Source: CAVTPU01 sp963736695
GTDB lineage: Bacteria; Actinomycetota; Actinomycetes; Mycobacteriales; Micromonosporaceae
Length of the DNA: 64,000 nt
Assembly: GCA_963736695.1 (NCBI GenBank)
Contig: CAVTPU010000001.1
Span: forward strand, 248,001-312,000
Direction: 5' to 3'
Part shown: in pieces, positions 24,901-32,564 of the stretch
Position numbering within the stretch: the stretch's first letter is position 1
Layout: the number at the start of each line of letters is the position of its first letter
Program-made: the position numbers and the translations under genes
The notes under the pieces: model-generated
The model's input: the letters and a program-made list of their open reading frames with translations, nothing else
The model's database searches: none
Told to the model about the DNA's origin: nothing

Positions 24901-27808
24901 CGAACTGCACCTGAGTTCGATCACCGTGGGTCAGATCGTCAATCAAGCCGCCCGCGAGCTGAATCTGACCGCGCCGGTGTTGACGTCGAGCTATGCCACC
25001 GCCACGGTGGCGGAGATCGCGCAGATCCTCGACGACGCGGCCCGAGGCCCGGAGGCCGGATCTGACGAGCGAGAGTTCGTGGCGGGCGTCGCGCCGTGGG
25101 TTCGTGGGTTCGCGGTTGACCTGGTGCCCACCAACGTCGGGGACCGGGCGGGAGGTCCCGTCGAGGGTGGCTGGCAACTGTTCGCCGCTGGCGACAATCC
25201 GTTCGGTGAGCGGCTACGCCGGGCGTTGCAGCAGGCCCGAGTGGGCGGCGGCGTGCTGTTGTGCCTGCCGGGTGACGGGCGGGCCGACCACATCTCGGTG
25301 ATGCTGAGTTCCGTTCGCGCCGCGCTGTCGCAGGGTTCCGCCGTGCGGTTCGTCGCGGTCGGCGACCGCCGTGGCGCGGCTGGTCTGGCCAAGACGCTCC
25401 ATCAGGAGCACCCGGAGGTCACCACGACCGTGGTGACCATGCCCCTCGCCGAAGACCCGTCCGACACCACGGTGGCCTCGACCGTGTCGGCGATCGTCGC
25501 CGACGTCGCCGCGACCACCGGTTTCAGCGAGGTCCACTACGACGCCGACGGGGGTCGATACGTTCCGGTGTTGCGGCCGGTGACGTTGACGCCGAACGGG
25601 GACGCCGGGCTCGACGACGCCGACGTGCTGCTCGTCACCGGTGGCGGCAAGGGCATCACGGCGGAGTGCGCGTTGGCCCTGGGCCGGGACACCGGCGCGG
25701 CCATCGGGCTGGTCGGCCGGTCGGAGCCAGGCAGCGACGTTGAACTGGCCGCCAACCTCGACCGGTTCTCCGCCGCCGGGGTGCGCTTCCACTACGCCCG
25801 TGCCGACATCACCGCACTCGACGAAGTCACAGCCGCGGTCGCCGAGATCACGCAGTCGCTCGGACAGGTCACCGGAGTCCTCCACGGCGCGGGCCGCAAC
25901 GAGCCGACGGCGCTGGTAAATCTCGATGAGGACACGTTCCGTCGCACGATCGCTCCGAAGATCGACGGGCTGGAAGCGGTGTTGGCCGCCACCGACCCGC
26001 ACAGCCTGCGCCTGCTCATCACGTTCGGCAGCATCATCGGCCGGGCGGGGCTGCGCGGTGAAGGACACTACGCGACAGCCAACGACTGGATGACCGACCT
26101 CACCCGCGAGATCGGCGAACGGCATCCGAACATTCGCACCATCGCTCTGGAGTGGTCGGTCTGGTCCGGAGCCGGCATGGGCGAACGGCTCGGGGTGTTG
26201 GAGGCACTGACCCGTGACGGCATCGCGCCGATCCCCGTCGAGGCCGGCATCGCGATGATGAAGGAGGTCCTAGCGAGTCCATCGGCGCCGCAGACCCTGG
26301 TGGTGATGGGCCGATCAGATGGTCTTCCGACGATCACATTGGAGCGGCGCGAGCTTCCGTTGCTGCGCTTCGTCGACCGACCGCAGGTGCACTATCCGGG
26401 CGTCGAGCTCGTCGTCGACGCCGACCTGACGGCCGACGACGACCTCTATCTGCTCGACCACCTGCTCGACGGCGATCTGTTGTTGCCCGCGGTGCTGGGC
26501 ATGGAGGCCATGGCCCAAGCCGCCGCGGCGCTCACCGGGCGCACCGACGCGCCGGTCCTGGACAACGTCGAACTCCTGCGTCCCATCGTGGTTCCGCCCG
26601 GCGGCGCGACGACGATCAGGATCGCCGTCCTCGCGGTGACCGACGGGGTCGTCGACGCGGTGATCCGCAGCGGCGACACCGGTTTCCAGGCCGACCACTT
26701 CCGGGCCCGGTTGCGATACGAACCACCCGCCCGGTTCCGGACCTATCTGCCGACGGGCGAAACCGCACCGCTTCCCATCGATCCGGGCCGCGAACTCTAT
26801 GGCCCGGTGCTGTTCCAGGGACGGCGTTTCCAACGCCTCATGAGCTATCTGGACCTCTCAGCGACCAGCTGTGTGGCCCGGGTGTCCAACCGGTCGACCG
26901 ACCCGTGGTTCGCCCGGTTCCGCCCGGGTGAACTGGTTCTCGGCGACCCGGGCACCCGGGACGCCGTGATGCACGCGCTGCAGTGCTGCGTGCCGGACGC
27001 GACCCTGCTGCCCGGCGCGATCGAGCGGCTCCATCTCGCCGACCCGAAAGTCGCGAGCACCCTGGAATCCGTGACGATCCACGCGGTCGAACGACTACGC
27101 CAGGGCGACACTTACGTATACGACGTGGATGTCTGCGACGAAAGCGGCAACCTCGTCGAACGGTGGATCGGGCTGCGCCTGCACGCCGTACGGAAAAAGG
27201 ACGGTTCCGGCCCATGGCTGCCGGCGCTGGTCGGGCCATATCTGGAGCGACGCGTCGGCACTCACCTGCCGGTCGGGCTGCGCTGCGTGGTGCGACCCGA
27301 CGACCCGGACTCGACCGGAACGCAGGCCCGCCGGGAACAGACCCAAAAGGCCCTGAGCTGGGCCATCGGCGCCGAAACGGAGGTCCGCTATCGCGCCGAC
27401 GGACGGCCCGAAGTGGATAAAGACACGCAGATCTCGGCCTCGCACGGCGCCGGGGTGACCTTCGTGGTCGCCGGCCCGACCGCGGTCGGATGTGACATCG
27501 AAGTGGCAGCGTCACGCACGGAAGAAGACTGGCAGGGCCTGCTCGGACAGCACGGATTCGCCCTGGCCACCTTGCTCGCCCGCGAACAGGGCGAGGAGCT
27601 GGCGGTCGCGGCGACCCGCGTCTGGGGCGCGACCGAATGCCTGCGTAAGAACGGGCACGCCCACGTCGAACTGTTCGCCGAGACCCAGGAGTCGGGTCGT
27701 TGGGTGGCGCTGCGATCGGGAGGGGCCAGGATCGCGTCGTTCGTCACCTCGCTGCAGGGCATCGACGATCCGGTGGTGTTCACGATGATGGCCGAAGGGA
27801 ACAGGTGA
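21989..27808 (+). CDS. pksE: Iterative enediyne polyketide synthase (KS-AT-ACP-KR-DH-PPTase)
   Basis: 1939 aa, the normal PksE size. It builds the linear polyene precursor of the warhead and carries its own phosphopantetheinyl transferase. KS (about 1-450): Cys212 in GACSSS, His345 in GHGTGT, His385 in GNIGHTK. AT (about 570-860): Ser656 in GHSLGE, His758 in HAFHSE. ACP (about 930-1000): HLSSITVG with Ser976/977, the modified Ser replacing the usual DSL. KR (about 1200-1440): GGGKGIT near 1217, Tyr1361 and Asn1365. DH: His1491 in LLDHLLDGD and a possible Asp1658. PPTase: Asp1836/Glu1838 in VGCDIE and Glu1883/Lys1887 in the WGATECLRK motif. Start ATG at 21989 has GAGG 9 bases upstream; an in-frame ATG at 21971 lacks one. 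Confidence 0.97.
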   Translation: MSERIAVVGIACRYPDADSPNQLWENVLTGRRAFRRLPDERMNHEDYYSPDPSAPDRFYSATAAVIEGYEFDRVGFRIAGSTFRSTDMTHWLALDTVARALADAGFTNGDGLPRISTGVVIGNTLTGEFSRANLLRLRWPYVRRTVGAALRERGWEDHEVGTFLDSLEPRYKAPFPPIDEDTLAGGLSNTIAGRVCNHFDFKGGGYTVDGACSSSLLSVATACTALANGDLDAAIAGGVDLSIDPFEVIGFAKTGALATSQMRVYDRNSNGFWPGEGCGMLVLMRDEDAVAQGLRRHAVIAGWGYSSDGKGGITRPEAEGHRLAIRRAYDRAGFGIDTVSYLEGHGTGTAVGDATELRAFSEARRAADPDSEPAVISTVKGNIGHTKAAAGVAGLLKAILAVRQQVIPPATGHVDTHPELEGERPALRVPASAELWPSDKPVRAAVSSMGFGGINAHIIVDSAEVSRRTRLGPATVALVRSRQDVELLMFDARTTDDLRARLSELGPWAGRLSFAELSDLAATLADQLADRPVRAAVLASTPEEARQRIARVVELLERGEHSMTDATGGVFVGARGAAPRIGFLFPGQGAGRRADGGALRRRFEEVDELYSANQPPAGADLVATAVAQPRIVTASVAGLRVLDMLGIEASGAVGHSLGELTALHWAGAMDETTLLATATARGRIMANASAGDGTMVSISASADTVAPLLVGTSAVIAGFNSPTQTVVSGPVSAVELVSARAVRQGLYCARIAVSHAFHSEAVAPAAVAFGAHLRDQSFAPLSRTMFSTVTGDALPAGADLVDLMQRQVLEPVHFSQAVSRLAERVDLMLEVGPGRVLRGLAADIAPQVPTISLETDGQSLSGLLTAVGMAYVLGSTLNHAALFQDRFVRPMEPGRPLKFFASPAESAPVGDFAVARPADAGPVPEPTSASGPTHDTVATGAEGSLELLRRLAAERAELPLEAVRADSRPLDELHLSSITVGQIVNQAARELNLTAPVLTSSYATATVAEIAQILDDAARGPEAGSDEREFVAGVAPWVRGFAVDLVPTNVGDRAGGPVEGGWQLFAAGDNPFGERLRRALQQARVGGGVLLCLPGDGRADHISVMLSSVRAALSQGSAVRFVAVGDRRGAAGLAKTLHQEHPEVTTTVVTMPLAEDPSDTTVASTVSAIVADVAATTGFSEVHYDADGGRYVPVLRPVTLTPNGDAGLDDADVLLVTGGGKGITAECALALGRDTGAAIGLVGRSEPGSDVELAANLDRFSAAGVRFHYARADITALDEVTAAVAEITQSLGQVTGVLHGAGRNEPTALVNLDEDTFRRTIAPKIDGLEAVLAATDPHSLRLLITFGSIIGRAGLRGEGHYATANDWMTDLTREIGERHPNIRTIALEWSVWSGAGMGERLGVLEALTRDGIAPIPVEAGIAMMKEVLASPSAPQTLVVMGRSDGLPTITLERRELPLLRFVDRPQVHYPGVELVVDADLTADDDLYLLDHLLDGDLLLPAVLGMEAMAQAAAALTGRTDAPVLDNVELLRPIVVPPGGATTIRIAVLAVTDGVVDAVIRSGDTGFQADHFRARLRYEPPARFRTYLPTGETAPLPIDPGRELYGPVLFQGRRFQRLMSYLDLSATSCVARVSNRSTDPWFARFRPGELVLGDPGTRDAVMHALQCCVPDATLLPGAIERLHLADPKVASTLESVTIHAVERLRQGDTYVYDVDVCDESGNLVERWIGLRLHAVRKKDGSGPWLPALVGPYLERRVGTHLPVGLRCVVRPDDPDSTGTQARREQTQKALSWAIGAETEVRYRADGRPEVDKDTQISASHGAGVTFVVAGPTAVGCDIEVAASRTEEDWQGLLGQHGFALATLLAREQGEELAVAATRVWGATECLRKNGHAHVELFAETQESGRWVALRSGGARIASFVTSLQGIDDPVVFTMMAEGNR

Positions 27809-27811
27809 GTC

Positions 27812-28291
27812 ATGCAGGCTTACTACGAATACCGGCATCTGGTGGGATTCGAAGAGACCAACCTCGTCGGAAACGTCTACTACGTCAACTACATGCGATG
27901 GCAAGGTCGGTGTCGGGAGATGTTCCTGCGCGACCACGCCCCCGGCGTGCTCGCCGACATCCGGGACGACCTGAAGCTGTTCACCCTCAAATGCGAATGT
28001 GAGTTCTTCACCGAGATCACCGCCTTCGACGAACTGTCCATCCGGATGCGGTTGGAGGACCTCACCCAGACCCAGATCGGTTTCGCCTTCGACTACGTGC
28101 GTGTCAGAGACGGTCTCGAGGAGCTCGTCGCCCGTGGGCGTCAACGCATCGCCTGCATGCGGGGCCCGAACACCGACACGCGGCCGACCCGGGTGCCGGA
28201 GGCGTTGCGAACGGCGCTGGGTCGCTACGCCACCGCCGGGCACCCCGACCACAGGGCTCGGCCGGTGCTCGAAACCGTCCAGGAGGCCTGA
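27812..28291 (+). CDS. Enediyne hotdog thioesterase (TEBC / E10)
   Basis: 159 aa, ATG 4 bases after the pksE stop. 4-hydroxybenzoyl-CoA-thioesterase-like hotdog fold: EYRHLVGFEETNLVGNVYY then NYMRWQGRCREMFLRDHAPG, with a long central helix and strands CECEFFTEITAFDELSIRMR. These residues, in particular the N-terminal YYEYRHLVGFEETN, are characteristic of the E10/TEBC family, which releases the polyene from PksE. It shows no catalytic triad, as expected; the mechanism in this family uses an Arg/Thr/Glu-type set. It is co-transcribed with pksE and the flavin reductase. Confidence 0.95.
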   Translation: MQAYYEYRHLVGFEETNLVGNVYYVNYMRWQGRCREMFLRDHAPGVLADIRDDLKLFTLKCECEFFTEITAFDELSIRMRLEDLTQTQIGFAFDYVRVRDGLEELVARGRQRIACMRGPNTDTRPTRVPEALRTALGRYATAGHPDHRARPVLETVQEA

Positions 28292-28293
28292 CG

Positions 28294-28839
28294 ATGACCA
28301 GCACCGACCAGCGGCCGGCGCCCGACAGGGCGTCGGCGGGGCCGACCACCGGCGCCCACAACGAGCTGCGCGCGGTGATGGGCATGTTCGCCACCGGCGT
28401 CACCGTGGTGACCTCGGGCAAGGACATCCCGCAGGGCATGACCGCCAACGCGTTCACGTCCGTGTCATTGGATCCGGCGATGGTGCTGGTGTGCGTCAAA
28501 CGCACCGCGGTCATGCACGACGCGGTTCTCACCCACGGCACCTTCGTGGTGTCGATCCTCGCCGCCGGGCAGGAAGAACTGGCGAGATACTTCGCCAATC
28601 CGGCACGGCCCCGCGACAAGCGAGAATTCGACACGGTGCCCAACCAACCGGGGGCCCTCACCGGCGCACCCGTGATCGCCGGCTGCCTGGCCTGGGTGGA
28701 GTGCAAACTCGCCGCCGTCTACGACGGCGGCGACCACTCCATCTTCCTCGGCTCGGTGTTGGGGATCGGGCGCGGCGGCACACACGACGCGCTCATCTTC
28801 CACACTGGACGATTCGCCGACCTCACCGGCCGGGTCTAG
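28294..28839 (+). CDS. Flavin reductase (E6-like)
   Basis: 181 aa; ATG at 28294 with AGGAGG upstream, 2 bases after the thioesterase stop. FMN-reductase fold: NELRAVMGMFATGVTVVTSGK, PQGMTANAFTSVSLDPAMVLVC, HDAVLTHGTFVVSILAAGQEE and a C-terminal DHSIFLGSVLGIG. It uses NAD(P)H to make free reduced flavin for a partner monooxygenase. E6-type flavin reductases occur in several 9-membered enediyne clusters. No flavin monooxygenase lies next to it; the candidate partner in this window is the acyl-CoA-dehydrogenase-fold protein at 46994. It ends the plus-strand operon before a strong terminator. Confidence 0.9.
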   Translation: MTSTDQRPAPDRASAGPTTGAHNELRAVMGMFATGVTVVTSGKDIPQGMTANAFTSVSLDPAMVLVCVKRTAVMHDAVLTHGTFVVSILAAGQEELARYFANPARPRDKREFDTVPNQPGALTGAPVIAGCLAWVECKLAAVYDGGDHSIFLGSVLGIGRGGTHDALIFHTGRFADLTGRV

Positions 28840-28843
28840 ACGA

Positions 28844-28890
28844 CACGACGACGCCGGCTGGGATTCGCGCTCCCAGCCGGCGTCGTCGTG
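28844..28890. terminator. Bidirectional terminator between the two enediyne operons
   Basis: Perfect 20-bp arms (28844-28863 and 28871-28890) with a 7-base loop. It sits between the flavin reductase stop (28839) and the P450 stop (28892) on the opposite strand, so it can end both operons. Confidence 0.9.
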
Positions 28891-28891
28891 T

Positions 28892-30259
28892 TCAGACCTC
28901 GCGCACGTCCATCGGCAGGCCGCCGCGGACCCGCAGCGTGAGCATCGGCTCAGGCACCACGCGATAGCCCGGTCGCACCGACAGCCGCGAGCCACGGGCC
29001 ACGCAGGCGAGCACGAACACCGCTTCCATCAAACCGAGATTGTTTCCGACACAGAAGCGCGGGCCGGCTCCGAAGGGAATGAAGGCATAGCGTGGACGGT
29101 CCACGGGACGGTCGGGGTGAAACCTCATCGGGTCGAACCGGTCCGGGTCCGGCCAGAAATCCGGGTGCCTGTGCAACGTATAGGGGCACAACACAAGGTC
29201 GGCGCCGGCCGGCACGTGATAGCCGCCGACGACGTCATCGTGCTGCGCGATCCGGGGCAGCAACCACACCGGCGGATACAGCCGCATCACCTCATCGACG
29301 ACCATGGCGGTGTAACGCAGCCGGTGCAGGTCCGCGTATTCCGGCGTCCGGTCACCGAGAACCTCAACCGCTTCCTCGTGAACCTCACGCCACACCAACG
29401 GATTCCGATCGAGAAGATAGAACGCCCACGTCAACGTGCTGGCTGTGGTCTCGTGCCCGGCGAGCAAAACGGTGACGAGCTCGTCGCGCATGCGCTGCCG
29501 TCCCACCCGCGGATCGTCTTCTCGACTCGTCGACTCGATCAGTCGGGATACGACGTCGTCGCGCCCCTCGGTGCCGCCCGGCTGCGACCGGCGATGCTCG
29601 ACCAACCGATCGACGACGTCCTGCAGCTGCGCCCGGGCCCGACGGAAGCGCACCTGCCTCGGCAACGGCAGCCAGGTCGGCACGGCACCCAGTGACATCA
29701 TTTCAAAGATGGCCTGATCCTGAACCGCCTCGAACGCCGCGCCCAGCTCGCCGAACTCGCTGACGTCCGCGTCGAGCAGGACCCGACCGAGCACCCCGAG
29801 GGTGAGTTCGGTCATCTCCGTGCGGATGTCCACCGGTCCAACCCCGACCATCGCCCGCAGTCGATCGGCGAAACGAACCGCCTCCTGTGCCACGGCGTCG
29901 GCCTGCTCGGCGATACGCCGCGCCGCGAAGACCGGTTGGATGGCCTTACGCTGCTTCGTCCAGAGCTCTCCCTCGCTGGTCAACAACCCATCACCGAGGG
30001 TACGTCGAGCGTGCACGAGCCCGATGCCTTTGTGATAGTTGCCCGGATTCTCCGTGAGCACATGCTTCGCATGGTCAGGGTGATTGAAAAAGTAGAGTGT
30101 CTTTGGGCCGAGCGGCATCCGCACGGCGTCGCCGTAACGGGCCGACAAACCACGCATCACCGCCAGTCGATCACGGGCCATCCTCGCGAGCAGCCCGGGG
30201 GCCGTCCACGATGACGGCCCGGGCGGGGAAACCGCCTTCCCACTCGCCACGGCGGTCAC
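28892..30259 (-). CDS. Cytochrome P450 of the enediyne locus
   Basis: 455 aa from the GTG at 30259, which overlaps the unbL stop (GTGA); a longer frame upstream runs over unbL. P450 features: N-terminal PPGPSSWTAPGLLARMARDR, the I-helix LLAGHETTASTL, the K-helix ExxR in EVMRLYPPVW, and the heme loop FIPFGAGPRFCVG with Cys403. The layout resembles the CYP102/CYP4-like class used in secondary metabolism, and enediyne clusters often carry one such oxygenase (E7 in 9-membered clusters). It presumably oxidises the warhead or a precursor. Coupling to unbL rather than to the PKS operon is unusual. Confidence 0.9.
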   Translation of the reverse strand: MTAVASGKAVSPPGPSSWTAPGLLARMARDRLAVMRGLSARYGDAVRMPLGPKTLYFFNHPDHAKHVLTENPGNYHKGIGLVHARRTLGDGLLTSEGELWTKQRKAIQPVFAARRIAEQADAVAQEAVRFADRLRAMVGVGPVDIRTEMTELTLGVLGRVLLDADVSEFGELGAAFEAVQDQAIFEMMSLGAVPTWLPLPRQVRFRRARAQLQDVVDRLVEHRRSQPGGTEGRDDVVSRLIESTSREDDPRVGRQRMRDELVTVLLAGHETTASTLTWAFYLLDRNPLVWREVHEEAVEVLGDRTPEYADLHRLRYTAMVVDEVMRLYPPVWLLPRIAQHDDVVGGYHVPAGADLVLCPYTLHRHPDFWPDPDRFDPMRFHPDRPVDRPRYAFIPFGAGPRFCVGNNLGLMEAVFVLACVARGSRLSVRPGYRVVPEPMLTLRVRGGLPMDVREV

Positions 30260-31242
30260 CGCGCCGCTCTCATCGCAGCTCGGAACCGCTCCGCCACCGT
30301 CCGCCGCCACAACGCGTATGCCGGCTCGCCCGATGCGGACACACCAGTGGGGATCGACTCGTCGGTGATCCGAGCCGCGTCGACCGCGCTCATGCCGCAG
30401 AAGACACGCGTCGCCATGTCCGTATGCGGGACGAGCAGACCGGCGCGAAGGCGCGCCTGCGCGGCGAAGGCGCTGGCCTGAGCCACGAACGGCGCGTGCT
30501 CACCGGAGCGGCGCAGAAGTGTGTGCAGCTCATCCCGCGTGCTGCCGCCCGCATAGGTCGCCGCGAGCCCGGCACCGCTGAAGAGATCCTCGTGCCGGGC
30601 CGGGGCGAACTCCTCGATCATGTCGGCGGCCAGCATCGGGTCGGACCCGGCGACGAACCACATCGCCCGACCGACACCCTGATCGATGGCCCGCGCCGCA
30701 TATGACGACGGGCCCTCCGGCGGCCAGGAGAAATTCGCCACTGAGCGTTGGCCCAGAACGTACTCATGGGTGTGGAAATATGCCTGGTGGAAACCGTAAC
30801 CGTCGAGAACGAGCCAACGCAGCAACGGATCGGTCGCGGCGACGCTCGCCCGCCGCCACAACATCCGCGGCAGACGTGCGAGGGCCCAACCGGTGCCGAC
30901 ATAGGCCATGTAGATGTGACGCTCCCCCGCGCCAGCCATGAACTCGGCGGCGCGGCGCGGTCGGCCCGGCGACAGCGCGTCGACTAACGCCACACCCATC
31001 GCCGCACCCTCATAGGCGAAACCCTGAAAACGCGGCGACAGCTCGACCAGCTGGGCATCGATATCGGCCGCCCGCCGGGCGCCCGTCGCCGCGGCGAGAC
31101 CGGCCAGAAAGGACGCTCCCACTGTCTCAAGAACGGCGCGAGACTCGGGCCCCTTGTCGTGGAACCCGCGAGTGGCAACCAGTGTCTCTGAGACATCGGG
31201 GGTGAGGACACGGCGCCTGAGCGCCCGCAAGGTGCTGGCCAC
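30256..31242 (-). CDS. unbL: Enediyne biosynthesis protein UnbL (E3; DUF1702)
   Basis: 328 aa; GTG at 31242 with AGGAGAG 7-13 bases upstream. The DUF1702 body is visible: an N-terminal RALRRRVLTPDVSETLVATRG and FHDKGPESRAVLETVGASFL, then FQGFAYEGAAMGVALVDAL, the hallmark HIYMAYVGTGWALARLP and DGYGFHQAYFHTHEYV, and ARAIDQGVGRAMWFVAGSD with FAPARHEDLFSGAGLAATYAGG. The UnbL protein is one of the five genes shared by all enediyne clusters; its role is unknown. It is usually next to unbV and unbU, but here it lies on the opposite strand, starting a two-gene operon with the P450. A dyad resembling 16993-17033 lies 22 bases before its start. Confidence 0.95.
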   Translation of the reverse strand: MASTLRALRRRVLTPDVSETLVATRGFHDKGPESRAVLETVGASFLAGLAAATGARRAADIDAQLVELSPRFQGFAYEGAAMGVALVDALSPGRPRRAAEFMAGAGERHIYMAYVGTGWALARLPRMLWRRASVAATDPLLRWLVLDGYGFHQAYFHTHEYVLGQRSVANFSWPPEGPSSYAARAIDQGVGRAMWFVAGSDPMLAADMIEEFAPARHEDLFSGAGLAATYAGGSTRDELHTLLRRSGEHAPFVAQASAFAAQARLRAGLLVPHTDMATRVFCGMSAVDAARITDESIPTGVSASGEPAYALWRRTVAERFRAAMRAAR

Positions 31243-31263
31243 CTGACTCTCCTATTCATCCAC

Positions 31264-31278
31264 ATTGGAGATACCAAT
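31264..31278. promoter_or_regulatory. Operator-like dyad upstream of unbL
   Basis: ATTGG-AGATA-CCAAT, 5-bp perfect arms, 22 bases before the unbL start. The core TGGAGATACCA is identical to the core of the dyad at 17005-17021 upstream of the SRPBCC gene, where it sits 19 bases before that start. This suggests one regulator for both. Confidence 0.5.
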
Positions 31279-31510
31279 ACCTCCGATTCTTCCCGTGGCC
31301 GACACCACCCCACCACTCCCGCGTTGCTCACCCTCGTCTCGCACGGTCGACCCGCGCCGTCGCCCACCATCCGGAGCTAAAGGGCACGCTCGAAGATGCG
31401 TCCGGCGCCCAGACGAGGCACGATCTGACGGCCCAGCGGCGCTCAGCGGGGGTGGCGGGTTGCCGACGCGCGCGGGCATTGACAGTGCGCCGACCGACAA
31501 GGAGAGTGGA

Positions 31511-32554
31511 ATGTTGGTTCTGGTGACAGGAGCGACGGGGCTCGTCGGAGCCCACACCGTCGCCGCCATCACGGCGAAGGGATTGCGGGTGAGAGTCCTC
31601 GCCCGTGATCCCGTCGCCGTCGAACGCGCGTTGACCCCGTTGGGCGTCTCCAGCGACGCAATCGAGGTCGCGCTGGGCGACATCACCGATCCGGTGGCGG
31701 TGGGCCGGGCAATGCGGAGCACCGATGCCCTCGTGCATGCCGCCGGCGTCTATTCCTTCGACACCCGACGCCGGGTGGACACCCGACGGGCCAACGTTCG
31801 CGGCACCGAAGTGGTGCTCGCCGCAGCCCGCCGGTCGACAGCGACCCGAATCATCCATGTGTCGACGTTCGGCGCGATGCTGCCCACTCCGGATGGCGTG
31901 GTGACTCTGCAATCACCGCCAGGGTCCGCTCGCGAGACATACTTGGCAAGCAAGGCTGCCGCCGAAGCGATCGCCCGCGACCACCAACGCGACGGGGCTC
32001 CGGTCTGCATTACGTATCCGCCCGCGCTGCTCGGGCCGAATGATCCCAAACTCGGCGATCAGAACAGTCGACTACGCAACGTGCTGCGCGGGCTCATGCC
32101 GGTGTGGCCGAGCGGCGGGTTTCCGATAGGTGACGTGCGAGACACGGCGACCATGCATGCCTCGCTGATTGACGCCCCGATGGGTGGCTTCGACCGACAC
32201 TTCGGCCCTGGGCACAATCTCAGCACGCGAACCTATGTCAACGCCATTCGCGCGGTGACCGGGCGACCGTTGCCCACGCTGTTCCTTCCCGCGAGACTCA
32301 TGTTGCCGTTCGCCGCGGTGACCGGTCTCGCGCAACGCGTGTGGCCATGGCATATCCCGGCCGAGTATGGCGCGTGCTATGTCTGCGCCTGCGACGCTCG
32401 ACCGGAAGGACCGGCTCCGCTGGGGCTCACCCCGCGACCCCTCGCCGAGACTCTCGGCGACACGATTCGATGGCTCGCGGCCACCGGGCGTCTGTCGGCC
32501 CGGCAGTGCGGTCATGCCGCCGACGCCGACACACGGCGGCCTGACCCACAGTAG
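31511..32554 (+). CDS. NAD-dependent epimerase/dehydratase (extended SDR)
   Basis: 347 aa; ATG at 31511 after GGAGAG. N-terminal NAD motif LVLVTGATGLVGAHTV, acidic strand end VRVLARD, the GDITDP motif and catalytic Ser/Tyr-Lys (HVSTFGAML, then TYLASKAAAEAIA). The C-terminal domain shows the substrate region YPPALLGPND and TYVNAIRAVTGRPLPTLF. It resembles dihydroflavonol-4-reductase-type oxidoreductases. The substrate is unknown; it is divergent from unbL and may or may not belong to the enediyne pathway. The terminal 20 residues are Cys/His-containing and unusual. Confidence 0.85.
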   Translation: MLVLVTGATGLVGAHTVAAITAKGLRVRVLARDPVAVERALTPLGVSSDAIEVALGDITDPVAVGRAMRSTDALVHAAGVYSFDTRRRVDTRRANVRGTEVVLAAARRSTATRIIHVSTFGAMLPTPDGVVTLQSPPGSARETYLASKAAAEAIARDHQRDGAPVCITYPPALLGPNDPKLGDQNSRLRNVLRGLMPVWPSGGFPIGDVRDTATMHASLIDAPMGGFDRHFGPGHNLSTRTYVNAIRAVTGRPLPTLFLPARLMLPFAAVTGLAQRVWPWHIPAEYGACYVCACDARPEGPAPLGLTPRPLAETLGDTIRWLAATGRLSARQCGHAADADTRRPDPQ

Positions 32555-32564
32555 TGCTCGCCAA

